DNA of 64,000 bases from Arcobacter siniprincipis (GCF_048571125.1 NZ_CP182343.1:186001-250000); one strand, 5' to 3'. Shown: positions 18,480 through 26,425, counted from the first letter of the stretch. Notes: generated by a model from the letters alone, not told the origin. Numbers and translations: made by a program.

Positions 18480-19034
18480 TTATCGCTTTGCAATACCTGT
18501 TAACTCTTTTTGAATATGAGTTGGAAATACAAAAGATGCATGTTGAATCTCTGTAGAATAGTAGTTTAAGTCCACAAGTAAATCAGATCTTTGTAAAATA
18601 ATATCAGCTGTTGGATGATATTTTTTAGATGCTAATACACAAGTTGTATGTCCAAAACTATAGGGCATACAAATCCAAAAGTTAGCTCCTGTGATTGTTA
18701 AATCATTTTTTAATCTATCTGCATCTTTAGAATAACTATCAGTTTTATATGAAATTAATCCATCATCTTTTAAAACTCTTTGAATATTTGCTAAAACTAT
18801 TTCATCAATATTTATATCAGTTAAAATTATTACATCAATATTTTTTTCATTTTTAGAGTTTAATAAAGAAATATCCCCATATTCTACATTTACTTTATGT
18901 TTTGCAACTTCTTGTTTTAATTCTTCGTCACAGTTTCCTATAACTAAAATATTTTCAGGTTCTTTGTGCGTACACAGGGGAACATGAACAATCATTTCAT
19001 TAAAAGCAAAGTTTTTGTTTTCAACACTTGACAT
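18480..19034 (-). CDS. Spermidine-synthase-like (SpeE family) protein, shortened
   Basis: The 184 residues resemble the Rossmann part of spermidine synthases. They include an ILVIGN strand, an acidic residue after the second strand (VEYGD), VIILTDIN, and YYSTEIQHASFVFP near the end. The usual N-terminal beta domain and the canonical GGGDG loop are missing or degenerate (the loop reads GNCDEE). Catalytic ability is therefore doubtful. Short SpeE relatives like this occur in Campylobacterota. The gene is divergent from purM. Confidence 0.65.
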   Translation of the reverse strand: MSSVENKNFAFNEMIVHVPLCTHKEPENILVIGNCDEELKQEVAKHKVNVEYGDISLLNSKNEKNIDVIILTDINIDEIVLANIQRVLKDDGLISYKTDSYSKDADRLKNDLTITGANFWICMPYSFGHTTCVLASKKYHPTADIILQRSDLLVDLNYYSTEIQHASFVFPTHIQKELTGIAKR

Positions 19035-19065
19035 TATTAGTCCTTTTATTTTATTAAATTTTCGT

Positions 19066-19071
19066 TATAAT
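19066..19071 (+). promoter_or_regulatory. Sigma-70 -10 box of purM
   Basis: TATAAT lies about 70 bases upstream of the purM start in the divergent intergenic region. No good -35 is seen, which is usual for Campylobacterota promoters. Confidence 0.5.
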
Positions 19072-19138
19072 AGCGAAAAATTTTTAAATTAATAAAAGAT
19101 AATTACTTTAATTGTAAAAATAAAAAAAAAGGTGAAGA

Positions 19139-20134
19139 ATGAGCACAGTTAGTTACAAAGATGCTGGTGTAGATATAGACGCAGGAAATCAATTTGTTGA
19201 AAATATTAAACCATATGTTAAATCAACAATGATCCCTGGAGTACTTGGAGGAATAGGTTCTTTTGCAGGTGCCTTTGAGTTACCAAGTGGTTACAAAAAA
19301 CCAGTATTACTTTCAGGAACTGATGGTGTTGGAACAAAACTAAAATTAGCAATTGATTCTAAAAAGTTTGACACAGTTGGTATTGATTTAGTTGCTATGT
19401 GTACAAATGATTTATTATGTAATTTTGGTGAGCCACTATTTTTCTTAGATTATTATGCAACAGCAAAACTAGAAGTTGAAGAAGCTACACAAGTTGTAAA
19501 AGGAATAGCTGAAGGTTGTATTAGAAGTGAATGTGCCCTTGTAGGTGGGGAAACTGCTGAAATGCCAGGAATGTACAAAGAAGGTGATTTTGATTTAGCT
19601 GGTTTTTGTGTTGGGATTGCTGAAAAAGATGAGTTAAATAGAATAGATAAAATCTCTATTGGAGATACTTTGATTGCACTTCCATCTTCAGGAGTTCACT
19701 CAAATGGTTTTTCACTTGTAAGAAAACTATTATTAGAAAAACTTGCTATGTCTTTAGATGATGATTTTCAAGGAAAACCATTAAAAGACGTATTATTAGA
19801 GCCAACTAGAATTTATGTAAAAGAGTTCAAAGCAAACAAAGAGAACATAAATGCTTTAGCTCATATCACAGGTGGTGGGATTACTGAAAACTTGCCAAGA
19901 GTTTTACCAGATAATTTTAAAGCAGTAGTAGATAGAAGTAAAATAAAAGTACTACCAATCTTTGAATTTATGTCTAAACATGTTGAAGTAGAAGAGATGT
20001 ATAGAACATTTAATATGGGTGTTGGTATGGTTTTAGTTGTAAACCCTGCAAATGTAGATGCCGTTTTAGCTAATACTGATGGATATGTTATTGGTGAAAT
20101 TGCAGAAGGTGAAAAAGGCGTAGAATTTATATAG
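19139..20134 (+). CDS. purM: Phosphoribosylformylglycinamidine cyclo-ligase (AIR synthetase)
   Basis: The 331-residue protein carries the PurM landmarks YKDAGVDIDAGN, LLSGTDGVGTKLKLA, VGGETAEMPGMY and PSSGVHSNGFSLVR. It closes the imidazole ring in purine synthesis. A GGTGAAG ribosome site precedes the ATG. It is a normal-length stand-alone gene. Confidence 0.96.
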   Translation: MSTVSYKDAGVDIDAGNQFVENIKPYVKSTMIPGVLGGIGSFAGAFELPSGYKKPVLLSGTDGVGTKLKLAIDSKKFDTVGIDLVAMCTNDLLCNFGEPLFFLDYYATAKLEVEEATQVVKGIAEGCIRSECALVGGETAEMPGMYKEGDFDLAGFCVGIAEKDELNRIDKISIGDTLIALPSSGVHSNGFSLVRKLLLEKLAMSLDDDFQGKPLKDVLLEPTRIYVKEFKANKENINALAHITGGGITENLPRVLPDNFKAVVDRSKIKVLPIFEFMSKHVEVEEMYRTFNMGVGMVLVVNPANVDAVLANTDGYVIGEIAEGEKGVEFI

Positions 20135-20179
20135 TTTTGTAAGATACAATAATTAATTAAAAATTATAAAGGAGAATAA

Positions 20180-20620
20180 ATGTCTAAATCATATTTTAGA
20201 AAAATAATTTCTGTGGGGTTTTTGTTTTTTTTAAATTCAACATTATTTGCAGGAAGTGCAATTATCCCAAACTGGATGCATTACCCAACAGCAAATTATT
20301 GTTTAAATGTAAGTAATATTAATAATATTGGGGCTAGCGTAACCATTAAACTGTATAAGAAAGATGGAACGATTTATGATGGTACATATAGTTCAAGTGG
20401 AGCAGAACTTAATACTCCTTTTTTGTTACAAGGAAATAGTACTGCAGGTTTTTGTTTACAGAAAATTCCTGGAGATGCTAATATGGGATATGGAGTTATT
20501 ACTAGTGAAGCAAGTGATGGAAATGGAACTGTTCAGTTAGTTGCTTTTGCCACTTATTCAGATGCTAAAAACTACAATAGATGGTATTCAATTAATATTA
20601 ATGGTGGATTGCCATTTTAA
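20180..20620 (+). CDS. Secreted orphan protein
   Basis: The 146-residue protein starts with a clear signal peptide (charged KSYFRK, hydrophobic stretch, cleavage after LFAGS). The mature part is rich in Ser, Gly, Asn and Tyr and has alternating beta-type segments (VTIKLYKKDG, GYGVITSEASDGNG, VQLVAFATYSDA). This suggests a small beta-sandwich. Two cysteines (in ANYCLN and AGFCLQ) could form a disulfide. I do not recognise the family. AAGGAG precedes the start, and a 9-base-pair hairpin follows at 20629-20662. Confidence 0.7.
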   Translation: MSKSYFRKIISVGFLFFLNSTLFAGSAIIPNWMHYPTANYCLNVSNINNIGASVTIKLYKKDGTIYDGTYSSSGAELNTPFLLQGNSTAGFCLQKIPGDANMGYGVITSEASDGNGTVQLVAFATYSDAKNYNRWYSININGGLPF

Positions 20621-20628
20621 TTAATAGA

Positions 20629-20662
20629 GAAAGAAGCTTAATAAAATAATTATGCTTCTTTC
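20629..20662 (+). terminator. Possible terminator hairpin after the secreted orphan gene
   Basis: GAAAGAAGC and GCTTCTTTC pair with a 16-base loop. There is no good T-run after it. Its right arm is the conserved end of the pirin relic, so it may be partly fortuitous. Confidence 0.35.
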
Positions 20663-20838
20663 ATCTTAATAAAAAGAAAATGAGAGTTCTCAATTGCTTT
20701 TTGGATATTACTCTCTTTTGTTATTTCCATAGTATCTCTTTCGTTTATTTCTATACTATTTATAGTAGAAGAGCCTTCAATTTGTACAAAATATACTTGT
20801 CTACCTTTGTTTAATGTAAAATCTAAACTTTTTTTTAT
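20650..20838 (-). pseudogene. Relic of a pirin 3' end (C-terminal about 60 codons)
   Basis: Reading the minus strand back from a TAA at 20650-20652 gives a frame ending in NSHFLFIKMKEA, preceded by RQVYFVQIEGSSTIN and MEITKE. The intact pirin at 22831-23535 ends in NSHFLFIEMKEA and has RQVYFVQIEGTSTIN and MEITKE at the same spacing. The match stops at about 20838, close to the stop codon of the CDGSH gene at 20844. No start codon or N-terminal pirin part is present. It is therefore a truncated second copy, not a working gene. Confidence 0.85.
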
Positions 20839-20843
20839 GACTT

Positions 20844-21485
20844 TTAAAAAGTGTATGAGTCATCTTTTAATGAAGCATGGGAATAATCACAAAAGGGTTT
20901 ATTCTCTGATGCTCCACAACGGCATAAGGTAAATTTAGTTTTATTAGCAAATGATGACCAGTGTTCAATTTTTAAATCAACTGCTCCAACTACGCTAATT
21001 GGACCATTTTTTAGTATATTGATATTTTCTTTCTCATAATCTTGCATAATTTGTTCATTTTCTATTGAATAGGATAAGGCACTAGACGGACAGGCTTCAA
21101 TTGACTTGATTATTTCTTCTGTTGTTTCTGCATCTAAGTTAATCCAGTCTTGTGAACTCTCCGAGCTATAAATGGTCGGAAACTCTTTAACACATTGTGC
21201 ACTTCCTGCACAAATAGAGCGATTAAAAGTTACGGTTACATCTTTTGAATTATAAACTTGAATAATCTCTTCATTTAATTTTTTTTCTGAAGTAAAATTA
21301 TCTTTTAAGTGAGTTCCATCACAAGAAGGTTGGTTTTTAGATTTTCCACATCTGCAAATAAAAATGCTTTTTTCTAATGTAATGGGCAAAGTGTCATAAA
21401 ATATTATATTTTTTAAAGTTTTATTACTTAAGTTTGAAATTTTCAAAGGGCCATTTTCTATAGGGATAATTGATAATTGATTCAT
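20844..21485 (-). CDS. CDGSH - Fer4_19 - CDGSH iron-sulfur protein
   Basis: Three iron-sulfur modules are visible in 213 residues. The first is a CDGSH-type site near residue 45 (CRCGKSKNQPSCDGTH). The middle is a divergent one-cluster ferredoxin-like domain (CAGSAQCVKEFP ... IEACPSSAL, the DUF1271/Fer4_19 pattern). The third is another CDGSH site near the C-terminus (CRCGASENKPFCDYSH, with Y in place of the usual G). CDGSH sites hold 2Fe-2S clusters through three Cys and one His. The protein is presumably a cytoplasmic electron-transfer or redox-sensing protein. The 88-base upstream gap may hold its own promoter. Confidence 0.85.
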   Translation of the reverse strand: MNQLSIIPIENGPLKISNLSNKTLKNIIFYDTLPITLEKSIFICRCGKSKNQPSCDGTHLKDNFTSEKKLNEEIIQVYNSKDVTVTFNRSICAGSAQCVKEFPTIYSSESSQDWINLDAETTEEIIKSIEACPSSALSYSIENEQIMQDYEKENINILKNGPISVVGAVDLKIEHWSSFANKTKFTLCRCGASENKPFCDYSHASLKDDSYTF

Positions 21486-21573
21486 ATGTACTCCTTTTAT
21501 ATAATAAATAAGAACCTAAAACTTGTTATTCTAAAAACCAACAATAAAAGTCTACAATACTATTATTAATCGA

Positions 21574-22350
21574 TTATTTCTTAAATATTATTGTATCCAT
21601 AGATTGGTTTCCATACATATAAATGTTATGTAAGGATTCTCCAATATGATTATTTGAGGCACCAAAAGTTACAAATAAAGGTAAAAAATGCTCTTTTGAG
21701 GGATGATTCTTTTGTAAATTTGGAGCTTCTTTTTCATAATTTAATAAAGACTCAACATTGCCTTTTTGAATATTTTCAACAACCCAATCTCTAAATTCTT
21801 TTGCATACGAAGTAGGCTTTGCATTTTCATCTTCCCAATTTGAGTTCATAATATTATGAGTCATAGCACCACTTGCAATAATTAGGGTATCTTCTCTTAA
21901 TTTATTTAAAACAACTCCTAGTTCAAAAAGTTTTTTAGAATCAAAATTTAAAGGTAAAGACAGTTGAATAATTGGAATATTTGCATTTGGATATATTAAA
22001 CTCAGAGGTGACCATACTCCATGATCAAATCCACCTCTTGAAGTATCTTTTTCTATTTTTATTCCAGAGCTTTCAATTAAATTTATTATTTCATCACATT
22101 TTTTTAAGTCACTTTTTGCTTCATATTTTAACTCGTATAATTCTTTTGGAAAATTATAAAAATCATGTATTGTATGAGGACTTTCTTCATATAATATTTT
22201 CAAATCTTTAGTGAGCCAATGGGCTGAAACAACTAAGATAAATTTAGGTTTATCAAAATTTGATGATAAATTTTTTAAAAATGAAGTAGTACTGTTTTCC
22301 ATTATTGATAAGGCAGGACTTCCATGTGATACATATAAACTTGGGAACAT
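21574..22350 (-). CDS. DODA-type extradiol ring-cleavage dioxygenase (LigB superfamily)
   Basis: The protein of 258 residues has the class III extradiol landmarks: a metal-binding His in SHGSPALSI, VVSAHW, GGFDHGVWSPLSLIYP and ASGAMTHN. It matches the 4,5-DOPA dioxygenase/YgiD group, which opens catechol-type rings using a metal and O2. The true substrate is unknown. It lies 9 bases downstream of the MarR gene in the same direction, suggesting response to aromatic or quinone compounds. Confidence 0.88.
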   Translation of the reverse strand: MFPSLYVSHGSPALSIMENSTTSFLKNLSSNFDKPKFILVVSAHWLTKDLKILYEESPHTIHDFYNFPKELYELKYEAKSDLKKCDEIINLIESSGIKIEKDTSRGGFDHGVWSPLSLIYPNANIPIIQLSLPLNFDSKKLFELGVVLNKLREDTLIIASGAMTHNIMNSNWEDENAKPTSYAKEFRDWVVENIQKGNVESLLNYEKEAPNLQKNHPSKEHFLPLFVTFGASNNHIGESLHNIYMYGNQSMDTIIFKK

Positions 22351-22359
22351 TATTTTCCT

Positions 22360-22800
22360 TTAATTCGCTTTGTAAACTTTATTAACTAAGTTGTATAAAG
22401 TATCTAATTCTTCGTCACTTAGTATTTCCATATATTTATATAAATTTTTTGAATGTTCCGGAAATACTTTTTCTATAATTTCTTTACCTTTTTGTGTAAT
22501 TGTTAAAATTGATGCTCTATTATCATTTGGATCTTTTATTGAAGTAATCCATTCATCTCTTTTTAAATTTTTTACTACAACAGTTATATTTCCAGGAGTA
22601 CTCATAGTAAGTTTTGTTATAGAACTTATATTTAAATCACCCCTATGGTATAGGACTTCTAGAACTTTAAATTGATTAAAAGTAAGTCCATGTTGAGATA
22701 AGTAAGAAAGAGTTTTATTTGTTATTTTGAGTGATGCTTTTTCTAATCTAACAACCGTTCTCATCGATTTATCTGTTCTTTCTCCATAAGTTTTTACCAT
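22360..22800 (-). CDS. MarR-family transcriptional regulator
   Basis: The 146 residues form a winged helix-turn-helix of the MarR type. The pattern LTFNQFKVLEVLYHRGDLNISSITKLTMSTPGNITVVVKNLKRDEWI is followed by the wing DPNDNRASILTITQKG. It sits inside the cluster between pirin and the dioxygenase, with a 30-base gap to pirin. It is the natural candidate to sense an electrophile or phenolic compound for this cluster. Which operator it binds is not shown by the sequence. Confidence 0.9.
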   Translation of the reverse strand: MVKTYGERTDKSMRTVVRLEKASLKITNKTLSYLSQHGLTFNQFKVLEVLYHRGDLNISSITKLTMSTPGNITVVVKNLKRDEWITSIKDPNDNRASILTITQKGKEIIEKVFPEHSKNLYKYMEILSDEELDTLYNLVNKVYKAN

Positions 22801-22830
22801 TCTTTTTCCTTTAATTTTAATAAATAAAGC

Positions 22831-23535
22831 CTAGGCTTCCTTCATTTCTATAAATAAGAAATGAGAATTTGAAATAGCACTAATAGTAATTTCATTTTCT
22901 TTAGTGATTTCCATAGCATCACCATAATTTAATTCAATGCCATTAATTGTTGAAGTACCTTCAATTTGTACAAAATAAACTTGTCTATCTTTATCGATTT
23001 TATACTCAATTGTTTTATCTTTTTCTAATTCACTTACATAAAAATTTACATCTTGGTGAATTTTAATTTCTGCATCACCTTTTTCTGAAGAGACTATATT
23101 TAATAATTTGTTTTCTCTATCTTCTTTTAAATATCTTTTTGAACCGTAAAGTCTTGGTAAAGAACTTTTAGGTGGGATAATCCAAATTTGTAAAAGTCTT
23201 AAATCTTTAGTTTTGTTAAGATTATATTCACTGTGATAAATACCATCTCCTGCACTTAAATATTGGACTTCTCCTCTTTTAAGGGTCTCTTCATTTCCCA
23301 TAGAATCTTTGTGAGTAATCTCTCCATCAATAACATAAGAGATTATTTCCATGTTTGTATGTGGATGAGTACCAAAACCACTATCTGGATGTATAATATC
23401 ATCATTTATCACTCTTAGAACTCCAAAATTTACATTATCTGGATTTCTATATTCTGCAAAACTAAAATGGAAACGACTCTCCAACCAACCAAGATTTGAT
23501 GTTCCCATATTCTCTTTTAAGAGTTTTTTTAACAT
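22831..23535 (-). CDS. Pirin family protein
   Basis: The 234-residue bicupin has the pirin motif FGTHPHTNMEIISYVIDGEITHKDSMGN and the following YLSAGDGIYHSEYN, which contain metal-binding His residues. Some pirins (YhhW type) show quercetinase activity, others act as redox-dependent cofactors. The neighbours are an FMN reductase 3 bases upstream and MarR downstream. A truncated copy of its 3' end lies 2.2 kb away at 20650-20838. Confidence 0.92.
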   Translation of the reverse strand: MLKKLLKENMGTSNLGWLESRFHFSFAEYRNPDNVNFGVLRVINDDIIHPDSGFGTHPHTNMEIISYVIDGEITHKDSMGNEETLKRGEVQYLSAGDGIYHSEYNLNKTKDLRLLQIWIIPPKSSLPRLYGSKRYLKEDRENKLLNIVSSEKGDAEIKIHQDVNFYVSELEKDKTIEYKIDKDRQVYFVQIEGTSTINGIELNYGDAMEITKENEITISAISNSHFLFIEMKEA

Positions 23536-23538
23536 AAT

Positions 23539-24042
23539 TTATCCTTTTACTACACTAGCAAACTGACTAATAATTCTTTGTGAACTCTCAAGATTTAATG
23601 CTTTTGTATATGTTGTTAGAATTTCTCTTGGTAATACAATTGCATTAAGTCTTGTAAATTGTGTTCTCATAGCATTTAAAGCATCTTGCCCACCACTACC
23701 TGCATGTGTTGCTAATTGTATTTTTTTAAGAGTAAAAAGTGCTCTAAAGTCATCACCTATTCTTGAAAGCCAAGCAATGGTATTTACTAATACTGGTGGT
23801 AGTGAAAAATTGTACTCAGGTGAAATAAATATAAATCCTTCTGCCTTATTCATTCTTTCTGATAATTCATTAATCTTTGTGGGAATACCATCATTTTGTT
23901 CTTTTAATGTATCATACATAGGTAGATTTAATTCAACTAAATTAATTATTTCACTATTTAGATTTTCATTTTTCAATTGTTCTTGTAAATTTTTTGCTAA
24001 TTTCATATTTTCATTTAAACTTGCTACAAATATTAATATCAT
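23539..24042 (-). CDS. NAD(P)H-dependent FMN reductase (flavodoxin-like)
   Basis: The 167-residue flavodoxin-fold protein shows the SPEYNFSLPPVLVNTIAWLSR motif and GSGGQDAL typical of NADPH-dependent FMN/quinone reductases. It may reduce quinones or supply reduced flavin. It is the first gene of the run through pirin, MarR and the dioxygenase. A TATAAT-like -10 (24062-24067 on the minus strand) and an AAGGAA ribosome site precede it. Confidence 0.88.
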   Translation of the reverse strand: MILIFVASLNENMKLAKNLQEQLKNENLNSEIINLVELNLPMYDTLKEQNDGIPTKINELSERMNKAEGFIFISPEYNFSLPPVLVNTIAWLSRIGDDFRALFTLKKIQLATHAGSGGQDALNAMRTQFTRLNAIVLPREILTTYTKALNLESSQRIISQFASVVKG

Positions 24043-24100
24043 AATTTATTCCTTAAATATTATTATATATTTTAAACTCTTTTAAAAAGTTCGACTATTT

Positions 24101-24133
24101 AGATGTTACCAAGTAAATAACCTGGTAACATCT
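24101..24133. terminator. Inverted repeat between yceI and the FMN reductase gene
   Basis: AGATGTTACCA (24101-24111) and TGGTAACATCT (24123-24133) form a perfect 11-base-pair stem with an 11-base loop. It lies just after the yceI stop on the minus strand. The run of T expected after a terminator is weak, so a protein-binding site or attenuator for the reductase operon is also possible. Confidence 0.55.
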
Positions 24134-24140
24134 GGATGCT

Positions 24141-24707
24141 TTATTTTGCTAAAACACCTTCTAATTCGATATTGATTTTAACAGTTTCTCCAACTAAAAC
24201 TCCACCAGCTTCTAATGCTTTGTTCCAGTTAAGACCAAAGTCTTTTCTATTGATTTTTCCTGATAATTCTAAACCAACTCTTTTATTTCCCCAAGGATCG
24301 GTAACTGTTCCATTATTGTCATAATCAAATTCTACAGATTTAGTAATACCTCTAATAGTAAGTTTCCCATATGCTTTATCACCTTCAATTTTTTCTAAAT
24401 CAAATGTTAATTCTGGATGGTTTGCAGCATCAAAGAAATCAGCAGATTTTAAATGTCCATCTCTTTTTGCATCTTCAGTATTGATAGAAGCAACTTGAGC
24501 TGTACCTTTTAAACTTGTCAATGTATTAGATTTTTCATCAAAAACAAAAGAACCATTAAACTTATCAAATTTTCCAGTTACATTTGAAATCATTAAGTGT
24601 TTAACTTTAAATCCAAGGTTTGAGTGAGTTACATCAACATTATAAGTTCCTGCAAATAATGCACCTGCTGTTAAGATAGAGATTAGTCCTAATTTTACAA
24701 TATTCAT
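24141..24707 (-). CDS. YceI-family periplasmic lipid/isoprenoid-binding protein
   Basis: A signal peptide (KLGLISILTAGALFAG) is followed by the YceI lipocalin-like fold: YNVDVTHSNLGFKVKHLMISNVTGKFDKF, DGHLKSADFFDAANHPELTF, GKLTIRGITKSVEF and INRKDFGLNWN. YceI proteins bind polyisoprenoid-like lipids or quinone-type molecules in the periplasm. The length of 188 is normal. It has a near-consensus promoter with a palindromic operator in the spacer, so regulation is likely tight. Confidence 0.92.
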   Translation of the reverse strand: MNIVKLGLISILTAGALFAGTYNVDVTHSNLGFKVKHLMISNVTGKFDKFNGSFVFDEKSNTLTSLKGTAQVASINTEDAKRDGHLKSADFFDAANHPELTFDLEKIEGDKAYGKLTIRGITKSVEFDYDNNGTVTDPWGNKRVGLELSGKINRKDFGLNWNKALEAGGVLVGETVKINIELEGVLAK

Positions 24708-24723
24708 TTTTTTCCTTTTTAAT

Positions 24724-24735
24724 TACTAATTAGTA
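24724..24735. promoter_or_regulatory. Second TACTAATTAGTA palindrome, yceI leader
   Basis: The perfect 12-base palindrome TACTAATTAGTA lies 17 bases before the yceI start codon. It is identical to the copy at 24861-24872, 137 bases away, so the two may bind the same regulator. Confidence 0.6.
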
Positions 24736-24853
24736 GTATTTGTATTTAACTTTTTTCAAAGCAACAACTTCTGAAAACATTATAAGAATTTTATAATTCA
24801 TAGTTATGAAAGATTACAAAATAAAATCTAGTTCATTTTGAATCCATGTGAGA

Positions 24854-24883
24854 ATTATACTACTAATTAGTAATAAATGTCAA
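24854..24883 (-). promoter_or_regulatory. yceI promoter with palindromic operator between -35 and -10
   Basis: On the minus strand TTGACA (24878-24883) and TATAAT (24854-24859) stand 18 bases apart. The perfect palindrome TACTAATTAGTA (24861-24872) fills most of the spacer. Both boxes are consensus, which is unusual for this phylum and fits a strong promoter held off by a repressor. The likely classes are MarR or HxlR type; this is inference from site shape and neighbours. Confidence 0.75.
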
Positions 24884-24889
24884 GTAAAA

Positions 24890-24919
24890 TTGCCTAAAAA
24901 ATATAAATTCTTTAGGCAA
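24890..24919 (-). terminator. Terminator of the histone-like gene
   Basis: TTGCCTAAA and TTTAGGCAA form a 9-base-pair stem, followed on the minus strand by TTTTAC. It lies just downstream of the histone-like gene. Confidence 0.6.
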
Positions 24920-24926
24920 ATGTTAT

Positions 24927-25115
24927 TTAAGAGGCTTTTTTAGCGATTTTTTTAGCAGCAGTTTTAGCTTTTTTTGGTTTTGATAGTTTTAAATTTGTTA
25001 CTTTCTTAGTAATTTTTTTAGCTAATTTTTTAGCATCTGCTTTTTTCTTTGTAGCTTTTGTAGCAACTTTTTTTGCTATTTTAGCAACTTTTTTTTCTTT
25101 TAATACTTTTGACAT
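24927..25115 (-). CDS. Lysine/alanine-rich histone H1-like protein
   Basis: The 62-residue protein has 26 lysines and 12 alanines, arranged as repeated AKK/TKK/AKKI units, with no aromatic residue and no cysteine. This matches bacterial histone H1-like (Hc1/KAKKA-type) DNA-binding proteins, which coat or compact DNA. A ribosome site (AAAGGA) precedes the ATG, and a consensus promoter and a terminator flank it, so it is a real expressed gene. Its own 5' leader holds a hairpin. The class is clear from composition; the specific role is unknown. Confidence 0.8.
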   Translation of the reverse strand: MSKVLKEKKVAKIAKKVATKATKKKADAKKLAKKITKKVTNLKLSKPKKAKTAAKKIAKKAS

Positions 25116-25136
25116 GTTTATCCTTTAATTTTATCT

Positions 25137-25198
25137 ATTACTTTTTAAAAAAAGTAATATTATATATAGATTGTATAGAATAATATTAGCTTTGTCAA
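25137..25198 (-). promoter_or_regulatory. Promoter and leader hairpin of the histone-like gene
   Basis: On the minus strand TTGACA (25193-25198) and TACAAT (25170-25175) are 17 bases apart, a near-consensus sigma-70 promoter. ATTACTTTTT (25137-25146) and AAAAAGTAAT (25149-25158) form a hairpin in the transcribed leader, about 20 bases before the start codon. Confidence 0.7.
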
Positions 25199-25312
25199 GT
25201 TTTTTTCACAAACTTTAATATAAATTTCCTAATTTGTGTTTAACCAATTAATAATATATTTTTAGATAAAATCTATCGTTTTACTCAAATGAAAGAAAAT
25301 TAAGGAAAATAA

Positions 25313-26425
25313 ATGTTATTGACTCCAGGTCCTACTCCAGTACCAGAATTTGTAAGAAAAGCTATGGCTGATATTACTATTCATCACAGAACACCAGAGT
25401 TTGAATCTATTTTTGGACAAACTAGAGAATTATTATTAGAATTATACGGAATGGATGAGGTTGTGATGCTTGCTTCTAGTGGAACAGGTGCAATGGAAGC
25501 TTGTATTTTAAATTTAGTGAATAAAAAAGCTCTTACAATTAACTCAGGTAAATTTGGTGAGAGATTTGGAAAAATTTGCAAAGCTTATGACCTACCATAT
25601 ACTGAAATAAAAAATGAATGGAACACCCCTGTTAGTGTTGAAAAAGTAATGGAAACACTAAGAAATGACAGTGAAATTGATGCCATTTTTATACAAATAT
25701 GTGAAAGTGCTGGAGGACTTAGACATCCAGTAGAAGAACTAGCAAAAAAAGTAAAAGAATTTAATAAAGATATTATGATTGTAGCTGATGGAATTACTGC
25801 CGTTGGTGTAGAAAAAATTGATACAACAAATCTTGATGCTGTAATTACTGGTAGTCAAAAAGCACTAATGCTTCCTCCTGGTCTTGCAATGATTGGATTA
25901 AGCAATGCAGCTGTTGAAAAAATCCAAACTCTTTTAAAAGGGTATTATTTTAATTTAGCAACAGAGATAAAAGTACAAAAAACGAATACAACAGCTTGGA
26001 CAGCAGCAACAACTTTAATTATTGGATTAAAAGAGATTTTAACACATATAAAAAGTAATGGTGGATTTGATGATTTATATAAGAAAACAGCCTTAAGAGC
26101 AAAAGCTTCAAGAGAAGCTTTAAAAGCCATTGGTTGTGAAATATATCCAAAAACACCAGCTGATGCTATGACAACAGTTTATACAGAAAATGCACCAGCT
26201 ATTAGAAAAATTTTGAAAACAAAATATAATGTAAATATTGCAGGTGGTCAAGATCATATAAAAAATTCTATTTTTAGAATCAATCATATGGGACTTGTAG
26301 AAGACTTTGAAGCTGCTTGGGCCGTAAATGCAGTAGAGTTAGCAATGGATGAATTAGGTCTTAGAGAATTTGATGGGACGGCAAATAAAGTATTTGCAAT
26401 GTTTACTTTTAAAGGTAATGAATGA
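25313..26425 (+). CDS. Class V aminotransferase (serine/alanine-glyoxylate or aspartate type)
   Basis: The 370-residue PLP enzyme opens with LLTPGPTPVPEFV and has HHRTPEF, ASSGTGAMEA, VADGITAVG and the PLP-lysine region TGSQKALMLPPG. These mark the small-molecule class V group that includes serine-glyoxylate, alanine-glyoxylate and purine-catabolism aminotransferases. The exact amino donor is not readable. A TAAAAT -10 and an AAGGAAA ribosome site precede it, and it overlaps hisZ by 4 bases. Confidence 0.85.
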   Translation: MLLTPGPTPVPEFVRKAMADITIHHRTPEFESIFGQTRELLLELYGMDEVVMLASSGTGAMEACILNLVNKKALTINSGKFGERFGKICKAYDLPYTEIKNEWNTPVSVEKVMETLRNDSEIDAIFIQICESAGGLRHPVEELAKKVKEFNKDIMIVADGITAVGVEKIDTTNLDAVITGSQKALMLPPGLAMIGLSNAAVEKIQTLLKGYYFNLATEIKVQKTNTTAWTAATTLIIGLKEILTHIKSNGGFDDLYKKTALRAKASREALKAIGCEIYPKTPADAMTTVYTENAPAIRKILKTKYNVNIAGGQDHIKNSIFRINHMGLVEDFEAAWAVNAVELAMDELGLREFDGTANKVFAMFTFKGNE

